A DNA stretch of 64,000 bases from Acanthopleura granulata (lineage: Eukaryota > Mollusca > Polyplacophora > Chitonida > Chitonidae). Positions 1 to 10,505 of the stretch are shown here, in pieces. Under the pieces are notes generated by a model, which saw only the letters and a list, made by a program, of their open reading frames with translations, ran no database searches and had not been told where the DNA came from. How positions within the stretch are numbered: the first letter of the stretch is position 1; each line of letters begins with the position of its first letter. The stretch spans positions 5,011,168 to 5,075,167 of the forward strand of contig JABBOT010000082.1 in assembly GCA_016165875.1 (NCBI GenBank). Direction: 5' to 3'. The position numbers were made by a program, and so were the translations under genes.

Positions 1-1604
1 GGTGACTTATATCTCTTCCCCTTCCCCCTGCAAAGTTTAACTGACTTGATTTTGCCAATTCAAAGATAGATTGAGATATTTTCTCTGTACTTTTGCCTCC
101 ATACGAATCCTCGATCTTATCGCAGGTGACAGATTCTGGTGATGTTCTTGGGCCCAGTATTCCTTTTTCCTCAACAAATTACGCTTCCACATTCATTAGC
201 AAAGACAACATCCGGGCATTGGGATAGATATAATTGACATAAAATATGGACTTTGAGGCGTAAAGTTATGGATTCTTGTTTAGTTCTTAGAGATCCTGAA
301 ATCTAATTTGTATTGACAGTGTTATTCAGTTTGTTGAAAAGTAAAGATTAACATATTTGCCTCTAGAGAAGATCAGCGAAAACATTGGAGCTCTTTGAGA
401 CAGATTGGAGCCAGAAAAGTGCATAACATTGATGAGGCGGCCGTGTAACACGCGATTATGATTTAGATAGAAAAAAAAGCAATTAATGATAAAAAAAGAT
501 TAAAGGCCTTCAACAGTGATGATAATGGTATTTGGTTGCATGGCCTTGTGCGCTGTGGCTAGCCTTAACACAGGAGGAAGCCCTTCCTGAGCCCGCAGTA
601 AGTATTCGGTTTGGCTTTTACTGCTGTCCCTGTAACAGCTCCTACACGACGTCTTCCGCTAGAGTGCGAGTTCTTGTTATCGGAGACGGTGTTCCTGTGA
701 CCTGCCGGAGCGAAATTGTACAGACCTTATTAAGTCCACGATATATTCTGGTCTACAAAATAACAATAATAAATCTTTTTTCTGTAATAAACCATACTTT
801 TTCTATAACACACTGTATCTGAGCCCCTAGCAACGGATATTATCCATCATCCATAACACTGTTGTGCAAAAAAATTTTTAAAATAAAAGCTAAAACGTGG
901 AAATGCTGGCAATCTCACAAATGCGCACGAGACACATTAATTCAAGGTAATATGTTCGACAGGGAAATCATTAGTCTAGTTATTTTCATGTAAAACTGGA
1001 TGAAAAAGTCGAAATTACTACGGAAATATTCTATACTGGGTACGACAGTGTCTAAGCCGTTTTAACGGCTTCTAAATCTCGTAAGATTAAATTACATAAC
1101 TCTCTCAACACATGATGGCGTAGTGCGCTTTTATAATCCTAATTATGATTGCTTTGAAGCACTATGGGTGGATGAAGAAACATTGGCAAAAGTCAGCTTT
1201 ACTGCCCGCTCGGACCAATTGTTAATGACAAGAACGAACTAAACATTTTGCAAGATTTAAAAAGAAAGGACTGTCCAAAGCGATAAAATCTGTTTTGTTT
1301 ATCTGTGTAAATTTTTTAAATATTTTTTCTTCAGGTCTTAATGAAGATTATTCGGCTTCAGTTTGCCGCACATTTGTCACTTCAGTACGCAAATCTGTTC
1401 TGTGACAAACGCACGAATACCATATCTGAAAAACTACCTAAAGTACAAATGAAATCCAGCCAGGAGAGACAGATAAGTGGTAAAAGAAGACAGTTCCTTA
1501 CACTACTCGGACAGCATGAACCCAGGGACCTGAAAATCTTATACCCCATTAATTATAGGTACTGAAATAATGTATATCACACGTACATGCACTAACATTA
1601 TGAA

Positions 1605-1920
1605 TCAGATTTGTTTACAAAAAAAAAAAAAAATAGAAAAGTGTGACCCAACTTTAAACTGAGTCACACAAACGTTTGGTAAACTGTACTTACCATCAGA
1701 TTTAACACTGACGGGCTTGATGCTATACCAAGCATAGGCAGCCATAGAGACGATTGTCAAGAAGATCATGTTGCTGAGCGAAAGACAAATAATATGGTTT
1801 ACACACACACGAAAAAGGTATACTTTTAAAACAATTGGCAACCTAATATCAACTGACCACCGAACACTGCATGTGCATGCATGTACACCTTAGCTCAGTT
1901 TGATAGGATCGAAACTTACC
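1605..1920 (-). CDS. Antisense small membrane/secreted protein gene, 5' part (copy A)
   Basis: I do not recognise this gene. On the minus strand a presumed noncoding first exon ends with donor CAG|GTAAGT (exon end 1920). A good acceptor (TCTTTCGCTCAG) then opens an 80-nt exon at 1694-1773: CAAC, then an ATG at 1767-1769, 25 codons, and a phase-1 donor G|GTAAGT. The peptide starts MIFLTIVSMAAYAWYSIKPV, one hydrophobic segment of about 18 residues followed by a polar stretch, so it is either a signal peptide or a single membrane span. The same exon, of identical length and with both splice sites, exists in copy B. The downstream coding exon is not established; a weak candidate begins near 589 on the minus strand. 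The retained open frame and splice sites argue for a real gene. The differences between the copies are mostly nonsynonymous, which argues for weak constraint. Confidence 0.45.
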
Positions 1921-2023
1921 TGAATAGTGAAGAAAGGCGGATAAGTACACTGTTTGTGCTATGCGTAGGTGATCAACGTGTCTCCGCGATGCTATGACCA
2001 AAGAACGTATGCTTTGTTACCAG

Positions 2024-2282
2024 TGACGTCATAATGAGCGACATCACGGGTCAGCCACTATCACTTAGTGATATAAATTTTTGGCATCATCTTCGTGTCG
2101 TCTCGGTAAACGGCGTTGTGTTCATAGAGAAGTTTATAGATACGGGTTGAATGATCGCGGGTACGGGTGACGTCAACGGGCGACGTAAAACATGAAACGT
2201 TTTTTCTTGTTTCAGATTGTCGTACTGACGCCAATAGACTATTTTAGTTGGTAGCTTTTGTTTCATTCAGTAGCTTCAGGTC
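2024..2282. promoter_or_regulatory. Putative bidirectional CRE promoter (copy A)
   Basis: Perfect TGACGTCA palindromes (CREB/ATF-type sites) lie at 2024-2031 and 2168-2175. They sit between the minus-strand first exon that ends at 1920 and a plus-strand donor-like GTGAGT at 2283. The same arrangement is present in copy B, with an intact site at 10392-10399 and a one-base variant at 10246-10253. The palindromes and their position are seen directly. That this drives the antisense gene, and perhaps a 5' exon of the deacetylase gene, is inference. Confidence 0.35.
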
Positions 2283-2288
2283 GTGAGT

Positions 2289-3273
2289 GACTGTGAAACA
2301 TAGAGGTGGTCATTTTCTTTCAGTTTCAAAAGCTGTGAAAACATTCAGTGATATGTGCGTAGCGTGCATACAATGCCTATACATACTCAGTTTTATACGG
2401 TTGTCAGCATACCTGTAATTTTAAATTTCAGTGTGCGTAACTGGATAAATGCTCCTGTGGAACGAGCGCCAGATAAGTATAATAATCCGAGACCATTCGA
2501 TAATAAGTTCTGCTTAAATCATTCGGTAATCAAGGCGTCATCAGCAGGATTTAGTTATTTATTTCGCCATTGCCAACCTAGTTGCTGGAGTGGATCGGGG
2601 ATCTTTGCGGCCCGTTCTCTTGTCCAGTTAACCTTATCGGTATTCAAATGTCTACTTTCACTCCGGTTAACACCCCCAGTTGAATGTACAAACCTTCAGT
2701 CAGCTCATACATATATGCTGGTAACAACAGAGTTGAGGTCGTGCGCTCATGGAAGTACACTCTAAAGAAATATCCTTTTTAATAGGTTATACTAAATAGA
2801 TCGCAGCGATATCGCGTAAGTACTCTTCTTTTTCCTGTATATATTCCGTCAAGGGTCCATTCGGATTGTTCACCCTCGGAGTTATTGTGAAAGCTATCAC
2901 CACTGACATCACGACTGCTAGATACATCTACTTAGGCAGCTGGAGCCTTAGAAAGAGGTTACTTGAAATCCAGTTTTATACGCTGCGAGAAAAATACTTT
3001 TATATGCCTGAACACCTAAATGCTTATTTAGAACTGACAAACATACGTATCATGTAACCTTAACGCGGAGCCGGCTCAACCCATTTCTTTTACCTGAATT
3101 ATTAATAAAAACACAGGTCCCCGGGGTACAACCCACTGGCACAATGGCTGTTCCCACAACAATCCAGTACATTGAACTTGTATTATTGTACGAACATTTT
3201 CGATTTAGGCAGACATTTTATTATTGTTTTCTTTTTCTCTCTCTTAAGTGAAGTGCAAGGTTTATTTTTCCAG
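2289..3273 (+). other. Noncoding stretch before the HDAC exon (copy A)
   Basis: I find no convincing coding exon here. Open frames at 2355-2765 and 2866-3057 have diverged counterparts in copy B that are interrupted and lack a clear pattern of coding constraint. The stretch ends in a pyrimidine-rich tract and the acceptor TTTTTCCAG at 3273. The roughly 120 residues that normally precede this point in a class II deacetylase domain are not recognisable here, so they probably lie left of the window. Confidence 0.4.
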
Positions 3274-3571
3274 GTGAATAATGGGTTTGCTCTCGTCCGT
3301 CCGCCAGGGCATCACGCAGAAAAGGACGAAAGTCAGGGATTCTGCTACTTCAACAACGTCGCCATAGTAGCTAGATACATACAGAATAAATACAAGAACC
3401 TTGTGAAGAAAATCCTCATATTGGACTGGGACGTTCACCATGGCAACGGTACACAGAAAGAGTTTTTTGAAGACGATGACGTCATGTTTATTTCCGTCCA
3501 TCGCTTTGATCAAGCGCAATTCTATCCTGGCTTACCTGAAGGTGACGTCACTTATGTGGGCAATGGGAAAG
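3274..3571 (+). CDS. HDAC6-like, penultimate coding exon
   Basis: Acceptor TTTTTCCAG|GTG starts in phase 0 and donor AAAG|GTAAGT ends in phase 1; length 298 nt. It carries [19 protein letters not shown] and [13 protein letters not shown], so both the charge-relay histidines and two of the zinc ligands are present. The TGACGTCA at 3542-3549 lies within coding sequence and is probably chance. Confidence 0.88.
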
Positions 3572-5956
3572 GTAAGTTGACCTGATGATTGACTGATTAT
3601 CTTGTTTCTCGAACCTGTCGTGCCCTCAACACGGAAAACAGCATGAAAGGAAATTCCAGTTATGTTTGTTGATGCCAGGAAGATGTGGAAATTTTTAATT
3701 TAGCGTTGCACAAATGTAGCTTCTAGCCGCATTCGTCAGCAATTATAGAATTGTAATTTGTTCATACTGTAGCGTTCCGCACTTTAGGGAGATGATTTTG
3801 TAAGGGAGGCAACTCTGGCCTAAATAAAATGAGATCTGTTAGGAGAGCAGGATTATGTTCCCATGCCTATGCGTGGAAGCTCGATGTCGCCATGCTCTTT
3901 CCTGTAACGGTGAACCCAAAAGAGGAATGCCTTATTTGAACATCGTGACCTTCGATTTAAGTTTAATGGAGATTAAGACGCAGCTTTGCACCGAAATTTG
4001 AACGACATTACCAGTGTACACCATTATTATCATCATTTCGTACAAGTCTCGCGGTCGACGTCCTTATTATCCTCACCATCGCGCATCATTTATGAATCTC
4101 ATTAAAAATATAGCGTGTCTTCATTATCTCTGTTGAATTTCGACCAACTCTCGCTGTGTATCTCATATATGGCTGTTCCTGCTTTGGGGCTTGTGGTAAA
4201 AGGTAGGACTGCTTCCTTCTTCCCTATCCACAGTGTGTCCACTAATTCCGGGTCAATATCTGGAACATGTACTGAGATATCTGTGCCTATCTAAGACCAG
4301 GGATATTCAGAGATGTCCGCAAAAGCTGGTGTCGCCTTCTTTGCTTCGAACAGTCGGTGACAATTTGCTAAAAGCTTTCTCCTGATTGATTGGGAATGTT
4401 GTTTGCTCTCAAAGGATTTATTTATTTATTTATTTATTTGATTAGTGCTTTACACCGTACTCGAGAACATTTCACTTATATGACGGCGGCCAGCATTATG
4501 GTGGGAGGAAACCGGGCAGAGCCCGGGGGGAACCCACGACCATCCGCAGGTTCCTGGCAGACCGTCCCACGTAAGGCCGGAGAGAAAGCCAACATGAACT
4601 GGACTTGAAGTCACAGCGACAGCGTTGGTGAGGCTTCTGGGTCATCGCGCTGCGCTAACGCGCTAACCGACTGAACCATAGGGGCCCCGCTCTTAAAGGA
4701 GAAGACCCGGGAAGTATTGAGCAATTTGTAGTAAAACAGTATTGTTTGAAGAGTTGAAAACCACCATCAAACTTTTATTTTATCTTATTTTTAATTCCGA
4801 GGCAACGAGTTTTAAAATATGTCATAACACACAGACAGGCGCTAATAATGAATACCTCCAAGGGGGCGTAACGGTGAAAATAATTTTGATAAATCAGAAA
4901 GCAGGATTATGTAAAGCCCGATTAGGGGATATGACATGAATCGGGCCCTTTATATTTCATCACTATTCTGTCTCCGGAATATACATAGCGCTACGCATAT
5001 ACGGACGCGAATTCAACTCGATTTCGGAAGGCTGGCTGCTTTCCTTTGTTTTGGCAGTGCACAGACAACAATGAAGAGCTGCCAGTATGCCAGAGTGTGC
5101 AAATTTTGGATTCACAAACAGCACGTCTTAATACAGACGAATAGGAGCGGGTCTTGACATTTCGCCGCTTGAGAGCGAAGGGCCCGATTCACGTCACTCA
5201 GCCATCATCGGGTCAGTAAAATGTCTGCGTCTTCTAATAGCTATTTGAGCTTACAGCGATGAAGCGTATGTTTCCTGGAGAACGTTTAAACAATTATCTG
5301 ATGGTGTTTCTTTAAATCTTCAAACCTTGCTCTTTTCACAAGTGTTTACGTTACACTTCCCTTGTCTTCTCCTGTTATTGTATATTTAATGACTGCCTCT
5401 ACAGTCATGTGGCCCGAAATACCCACATTGCTATTTCAGTTTTCCATCATTTATTTTTAACCGTTATATGGCTGACAAACTGCGTTGAATTCCTATCATC
5501 CATTTATTCTTTATTAATTTTCTACTGGCAGGGAAAGGTTTCAACATTAACATACCATGGAATGGCGACAAGATGGGAGATGCCGATTACTGGGCAGGGT
5601 TTAATCAAATTATAGTGCCACTGATGAAAGCGTTCCAACCGGACATTCTCCTGGTGTCGGCTGGTTTCGACGCCGCGGAAGGCGACCCCTTAGGAGGGTA
5701 CCATGTAACACCCTATGTGTATGGTCGAATGGTGCGTGAGTTGATGGAGCACGCCCATGAGCGCGTGATTCTCTTCCTCGAAGGTGGATATAATGTTGAG
5801 GCAGTGGCGCACTGTGTTGAAAGGTGTATTCGGACTTTGCTGGATGAATCGGAAGTGAAGAGAGGTGTAGACATTGAGGAAAACATATCCGTAGACGGGA
5901 AAAGCACACTGAATAAGGTCAAAGCTGAACACAGGAAGTATTGGCCCTTTCTGTAA
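3274..5956 (+). CDS. HDAC6-like class IIb deacetylase, C-terminal part of catalytic domain
   Basis: Two exons, 3274-3571 and 5532-5956, joined in phase 1, encode about 240 residues of a zinc-dependent deacetylase that removes acetyl groups from lysines; HDAC6 itself acts on tubulin in the cytoplasm. Seen in order: RPPGHHAE with the two catalytic histidines, the zinc site [13 protein letters not shown]...MGDADY, the zinc aspartate in [11 protein letters not shown], and LEGGY with the catalytic tyrosine that class IIa enzymes lack. The protein ends soon after the domain, in KYWPFL. The MGDADY and DPLGG context favours the HDAC6/HDAC10 group. Exons for the N-terminal third of the domain are not found and are probably upstream of the window. 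An alternative is a gene truncated by the duplication. A second, broken copy lies at 12614. Confidence 0.85.
3572..5531 (+). other. HDAC intron with one SINE
   Basis: This 1960-nt intron has donor GTAAGT and acceptor CTACTGGCAG. It contains a near full-length reverse-oriented SINE at 4416-4687. I see nothing else recognisable in it, and it has no counterpart in copy B. Confidence 0.7.
4416..4687 (-). mobile_element. tRNA-derived SINE, near full length
   Basis: Read on the minus strand, it starts GGGGCCCCTATGGTTCAGTCGG and GTTAGCGCGTTAGCG, a tRNA-like A-box region. It then has the GGACTTGAAGTC-like B-box zone (read here on the plus strand), a conserved body with CATTATGGTGGGAGGAAACC on the plus strand, and an AAATAAATAAAT tail. 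The same element occurs at least nine more times in the window. It is one of the better preserved copies. Confidence 0.8.
5532..5956 (+). CDS. HDAC6-like, last coding exon
   Basis: Acceptor TACTGGCAG|GG enters in phase 1 and completes a glycine codon (VGNGKGKGF). The exon carries [29 protein letters not shown] and LFLEGGYN, and stops with TAA at 5954-5956 after KYWPFL. Conserved glycines and the catalytic tyrosine are all present, so this half of the domain looks functional. Confidence 0.88.
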
Positions 5957-6432
5957 TTTGAAATGGTTATAACGACACAGAGAGTCAGCCGACTTCGCCC
6001 AGATTGCACACATTCGCAATGCAGCCATATTGCACTCCTGGCCGATTAGTCAGAAAGTTTATTAATGTAGTCAGATCAAAGTCACAATGTAATCACTTTG
6101 TATACCATGCTGCACCCAGAATGTAGTCAGGAAGTCAGTGGTAATCAGAGTAACACGAAGAAGTTTTCCACGGGATACACTTTGAATACCCAGATTCCGG
6201 TTTTACAAAATAATTTTCCACTCAAGTCATACTTTAAAAAAATGGATTAAAATGCAGGCATGTTTTAAAAGAGGAAGGTTGCAGTTTGTACAAGTTTCAT
6301 GCTATCACAAGGTGCACTGAATAACAGTTGCCTGGAAAACAAAGAAAGAGGAAAGAAGACTGTGAAAGTCATCTCAAGAACGCAAACCACAATGTCCACC
6401 AAATCTGAGGGCACAAATCTGCCCCAAAGTCA

Positions 6433-6438
6433 AATAAA
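6433..6438 (+). terminator. Candidate poly(A) signal, HDAC gene
   Basis: AATAAA lies 477 nt after the HDAC stop codon, the first canonical signal on this strand after the stop. No transcript evidence is available; an ATTAAA near 6245 is an alternative. Confidence 0.3.
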
Positions 6439-6894
6439 CAACACCCTGCATTTGTTCCAAAAAGTCGAACCAATATCACAACAATGATGTAATAGATTGG
6501 TGCATGGTTAGAGGTTGCAATCTGACTGACCGCTAGACAGACCGCTAGAGAGACCGTCAAATCCAAATATATTGCAGATATAGCCATTTGAATTTGGATC
6601 CAGAAAGTTTCGTAACGGTTCTACATCATTCCGAGACAAATGCAGGGTATGGTAGATATGTAGACATAGCTAATACCTCAAAAACTACGTGTATGTCCGT
6701 TTGCTTGTAGTGGGTGAATGGATGGTTCAGGTACAGTTTGCTATGGCAGTTTTTTGAGCTTTCTGAGTGTCTTCTGGTTTTAAGCGTTTGAAGTCAACAG
6801 TAACGAGTAAAGGTGTCGTTTGATATTTGAACACTCTTTACTCCTGGCTGTTCACGTTGCAGTGTTTCTAGTATCCATTGTTAAAACCGTATAG

Positions 6895-7160
6895 GGCCTC
6901 CGTAACTGAGGCTTGGCGCGATAGCGCGGGGTAATGAAACTGGGGCCTGTCATCAAAGAAAGCCTTATGAATTTAAATCTTGCCAAGGCTGGTTTCTTCT
7001 GCAATCATACGCTGGAAGGTCTGTCAGCAACCTGCGCATGACCGTTCGTTTTCCCCTGCGCACAAGTGGGTTTCCTCTCACTATAATGCTAGTCCCTGTT
7101 GGATGAGTGAAATCATCTTGTATACGGCGTAATACACCAGTCATAAGAATAAATGAATAA
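6895..7160 (+). mobile_element. tRNA-derived SINE at the end of copy A
   Basis: It starts GGGCCTCCGTAACTGAGGCT (a degenerate tRNA-like head), continues with TTTCCTCTCACTATAATGC, and ends in the family tail ...GTATACGGCGTAATACACCAG and AATAAATGAAT. It begins exactly where similarity between the two duplicated blocks stops. Confidence 0.7.
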
Positions 7161-7721
7161 TATATAGTACAAACATTCGAGCACCTTCCTCATGTGAAAA
7201 TTAAAATCAGATATATTAACGAGTCATTGGGTATTAATAAAGAAATCTTGGAAAAAGTAATAACATGTTCTTACCGCCTTTAACTTTATTATCAGTACTA
7301 TTTGACACAACCAGAGATTTATCGCTTTGTTAGTTTAGCAAATTTCGAAAGCAGTGCTAAATGTACCACTGAAACAGTGTGTAGTTTGAGGATAAACTGT
7401 ATTGAAACATTCATACACGCAAAAAATTTATTTCGAACATGATAACTTTGCATACATCATCACTGTCTCTACGATGTTGATACGCGCATGGTAAAAGTCG
7501 AACTGCCAAAATTTGTGAAGAACTGAAAATGTGAATAGTCCGGATGTTGTCTCGCTGGAAGTGTGAAATGCGACCGAGCGCCCAGAGCCGGGGAAGGAAT
7601 ATAGCCTTATACCTTGTATGAGGAATATATCAGAGAGTCGAGTTCAACCAGTGTAAAACTTCAGCTTAGCGTACAGATCCAGGTCTATGTATTCTCAGAA
7701 ATGAACACGCAGACGATTCCC
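7161..7721. other. Spacer between SINE and minisatellite
   Basis: A+T-rich DNA. I see no gene, no repeat and no similarity to copy B. Confidence 0.5.
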
Positions 7722-8316
7722 GGACGAAGATTGGTGTTTTGTAGGCAGAGACTGATGCTCTACAGGCGAAGACGAACGTTACATGGGCACAGAGTGATGT
7801 TCCATTGACGAGAAATTATGTTCCACAGACGAAGAGTGATGTTTCACACACACAGAGCCATGTCACACAGGCGAGAAATTAAGAGACGAAGAGAGATGTC
7901 CCACACGCGCAGTCATGTTCCACAGACCAGGGGAAATGTTCCACAGGCAAAGAATGACGTTTTACAAACGTGGATTGATGTTCCTCAGACGACGATTGAT
8001 GTTCCACCGATGACCACTGATGCTCCACAGATGACGGGTAATGTTTCATAGACGACGATTGATGTTCCACAGCTGATAATTTATGTTCCACAGGAGAAGA
8101 TTAATGTTCCACAGATGACGAGTGATGTTTCACAGACCGCGATTGATGTTCCTCAGACCAAGTGCTTTGCCACTTGCGAAGAGTGATGTTCCGTAGAGGA
8201 AGCCATATATTCCACTGATTATGCTAGTTGTTCCAAATGTAAAATAATTTTTTCTACAAAGGACACACAGAGTTCCTCAGAAAGGCAGATGTTCCAGTGG
8301 CGACGAGATAATTCCT
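7722..8316 (+). repeat. 21-bp minisatellite
   Basis: Degenerate units of 21 nt built on TGATGTTCCACAGATGACGAT run through this stretch. The register is perfect from about 7970 to 8150 (eight consecutive 21-nt units) and looser on both sides. Because the unit is a multiple of three it leaves long open frames with a 7-residue period (DVPQTTI-like), which are a by-product and not evidence for a protein. The array ends exactly at the start of duplicated copy B. Confidence 0.85.
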
Positions 8317-9857
8317 CAGGTGACATACCTCTCTTCCTCTGGGCAATTAAATTTTAACTGCCTTGATTTTGCCAATTCAAAGACACATTGAGATGTTTTC
8401 TCTGCACTTTTGTTTCCTAGTTCATATCGCAGTTGACAGAGTCTAGTGCGTTTTTGGATCCAATATTTCTGTTTGCTCAACAAGCTAGGCTTCCACATTC
8501 AATAGCAAAGACAACATCCGGGCATTGGGATTGATATAACTCACATAAAAATGGACTTTGATGCGTAAAGTTAGGGATTTGGCTTAGTTCTAAGAGATTC
8601 TGAAATCGAAATTGTACTAACAGTGTTATTCGGTTTGTTGAAAAGTAAAGATTAACATATTTGCCTCTAGAGAAGATCAGCGAAAACATTGTAGCTCTTT
8701 GAGACAGATTGGAGCCAAAAAGTGCATAACATTGATGAGGTGGCAGTGTAACACGCGATTATGATTTAAATAGAAAAAAAAAACAATTAATAATAAAAAG
8801 TAATAATAAAAGGCCTTCAGCAGTGATGACAATGGTATTTGGTTGCAAGACCTTGTGTGCTGTGGCTAGCCTTAACCCAGGAGGAAGCCCTTCCTGAGCC
8901 CGCAGTAAGTATACGGTTTGGCTTTTGCTGATGCCCCTGCAGCAGCTCCTACTGGACCGCTTCCGTTAGAGTGCGAGTCCTTGTTATCGGAGACGGTGTT
9001 CCTGTGATCTGCCGGAGCAAAAGTGTACAGAACTTATTGAGTTCACGATATATTCTGGTCTACAAAATAACAATGATAAATCTTTTTTTCTGTGAAATAA
9101 ACCATACTCTTTCTATAAAACACTGTATCTGACCCCCTAGCAACGGATATTATCCATCATCCATAACACTGTTGTGTAAAAAAGGTGTAAACACAGAAGT
9201 TAAAACGTAGAAATGCTGGAAATTTCACAAATGCGCACGAGACACATTAACTGAATAAAATATATTCGGCAGGGAAATCATAGCCTTGATATTTTCATGT
9301 AAAACTGGATGAATAAATGGAAATCACTACGGCAATATTCTATGCTGGGTACGACAGTCTAAGCGGTTTAAACCCCTTCTAAATCTCGTAAGACTAAATT
9401 ACATAACTCTCTCAACCCATGATGCTGTAGTGCTGTTGCCAGCTCACACCAACATCATGACAAGAACGAGCAAAATATTTTACACGGTTGAAGAAAACAA
9501 AAAACAGTCCAAAGTCATAAAATTTTGTTTTACGTATCTATTGTAATTCTTTAAATATTTTGCTTGTTCGGGTCTTAATGAAGATTATTCACTTCGGTGT
9601 GTCACACATTTGTCAACTGAGTGCGCAAAATCTATCCGGTGACAAACGTACGCTTACGATTTCAGAAAAACTACCTATGTACAAGTGAAATCCAGCCGGG
9701 GGAGACCGATGAGAGGTAAAATAAGACAGTTCCTTCCAATACTCAGCCAGCATGAACTTAGGGAACTGACTTTTCGAAGGATTATACAACATTAATTATA
9801 GATACTGAAATAATTAATTACAGCACTGACATTCTGAATCAGATTTATCAACAAAAA

Positions 9858-10142
9858 CTAAGAAAAGTGTGGCTCAACTTTAAATTGAGTCACATAAAGG
9901 TTTGGTAAACTGTACTTACCGTTAGATTTATCAATGACGGGTTTGAGGCCATACCAAGCATAGGCAGTCATCGAGATGATTGTCAAGAAGATCATCGTAC
10001 TAAGCGGAAGACAAATGATGTGGAATACAGACATACGAAAAAGGTAACATTGTAACACAAATAACAATCAAATATCAATTAATCACGGAGCAGTATTCAT
10101 CTAGGTACAGCTTAGCTCAGTTTGATAGGATCGAAACTTACC
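9858..10142 (-). CDS. Antisense small membrane/secreted protein gene, 5' part (copy B)
   Basis: This is the counterpart of the copy A antisense exon. The first-exon donor CAG|GTAAGT is at 10142/10141. The second exon, 9920-9999, has the ATG at 9993-9995, 25 codons and the same phase-1 donor. The peptide starts MIFLTIISMTAYAWYGLKPV. Compared with copy A, seven of nine codon differences change the residue, but hydrophobic positions stay hydrophobic and no stop or splice-site loss has occurred. Whether it is still expressed cannot be told. The family is not recognised. Confidence 0.4.
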
Positions 10143-10245
10143 TGAATAGTGAAGAAAGACGGACAAATACGGTGTCTTTGTTCCGTGTAGAAAATCGACG
10201 TGTCTCCGCGATGCGAGAACTGTAGAAAGTGAGCTTTGTCATCAG

Positions 10246-10505
10246 TAACGTCATAATGAGCGACGTCTCGGGTTCGTTGCTACGATATCCATTCGTGACG
10301 TTCCGTAAATATTCGGTGTAATCCTCTTGTCTTCTCGTTAAATGACGTCGCTTATATTCATAGAGAGGTTTATGTACTTAAGGGGTATGGGTGACGTCAT
10401 CGGGCGACGCACGCGTAAAACATAAAACGTTTTCTGTTTGTTTTTCTGTTTTCTTGTTTTAGGTTTAGCTATTACTTCCTTCAGTAGCTCTAGGTTGAGG
10501 TGAGT
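10246..10505. promoter_or_regulatory. Putative bidirectional CRE promoter (copy B)
   Basis: An intact TGACGTCA is at 10392-10399 and a one-base variant, TAACGTCA, at 10246-10253, in the position equivalent to the copy A promoter. A plus-strand donor GAG|GTGAGT occurs at 10500, matching the GTGAGT at 2283. One of the two palindromes has decayed relative to copy A. Confidence 0.3.

Larger units (their letters stand above)
1..6894 (+). repeat. Segmental duplication, copy A
   Basis: This block aligns by eye, with many substitutions and indels, to 8318-12890. Landmarks shared in the same order are the opening GGTGAC...TTTTGCCAATTCAAAGA stretch (1-70 against 8318-8390), a conserved stretch at 530-720 (against 8830-9020), an antisense exon at 1694-1773 (against 9920-9999), CRE palindromes near 2.0-2.2 kb, and the HDAC exon at 3274 (against 12614). 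Similarity stops at about 6894, where a SINE begins. The left end may lie outside the window. Copy A keeps an intact deacetylase exon pair and so looks like the functional copy. Confidence 0.85.

Noticed and set aside
532..822. Open frame of 96 residues at the left end, and a minus-strand candidate exon ending near 589
   Set aside because: The plus frame has no ATG in good context and is not kept in copy B. The minus candidate (in frame with the antisense exon, stop shared in both copies) has a weak acceptor, so I do not call it.
2355..3057. Plus-strand open frames in copy A (136 and 63 residues)
   Set aside because: Their copy B counterparts are broken by stops and indels, the residue changes show no coding pattern, and I recognise no domain. 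The shared KGPxGLFTL stretch near 2850 and 11415 reflects DNA similarity of the duplicated blocks.
3542..3549. TGACGTCA inside the HDAC exon and another at 16915 in IF exon 1
   Set aside because: Both are inside well-supported coding sequence and far from any promoter context, so probably chance.
5610..6028. Three overlapping minus-strand frames across the HDAC exon
   Set aside because: They are shadows of the conserved plus-strand deacetylase sequence.
7614..8051. Open frames with a 7-residue repeat (DVPQTTI-like), as if a repetitive protein
   Set aside because: They follow directly from a 21-nt DNA minisatellite; units are irregular, other frames and the minus strand are open too, and no splice or start context supports a gene.
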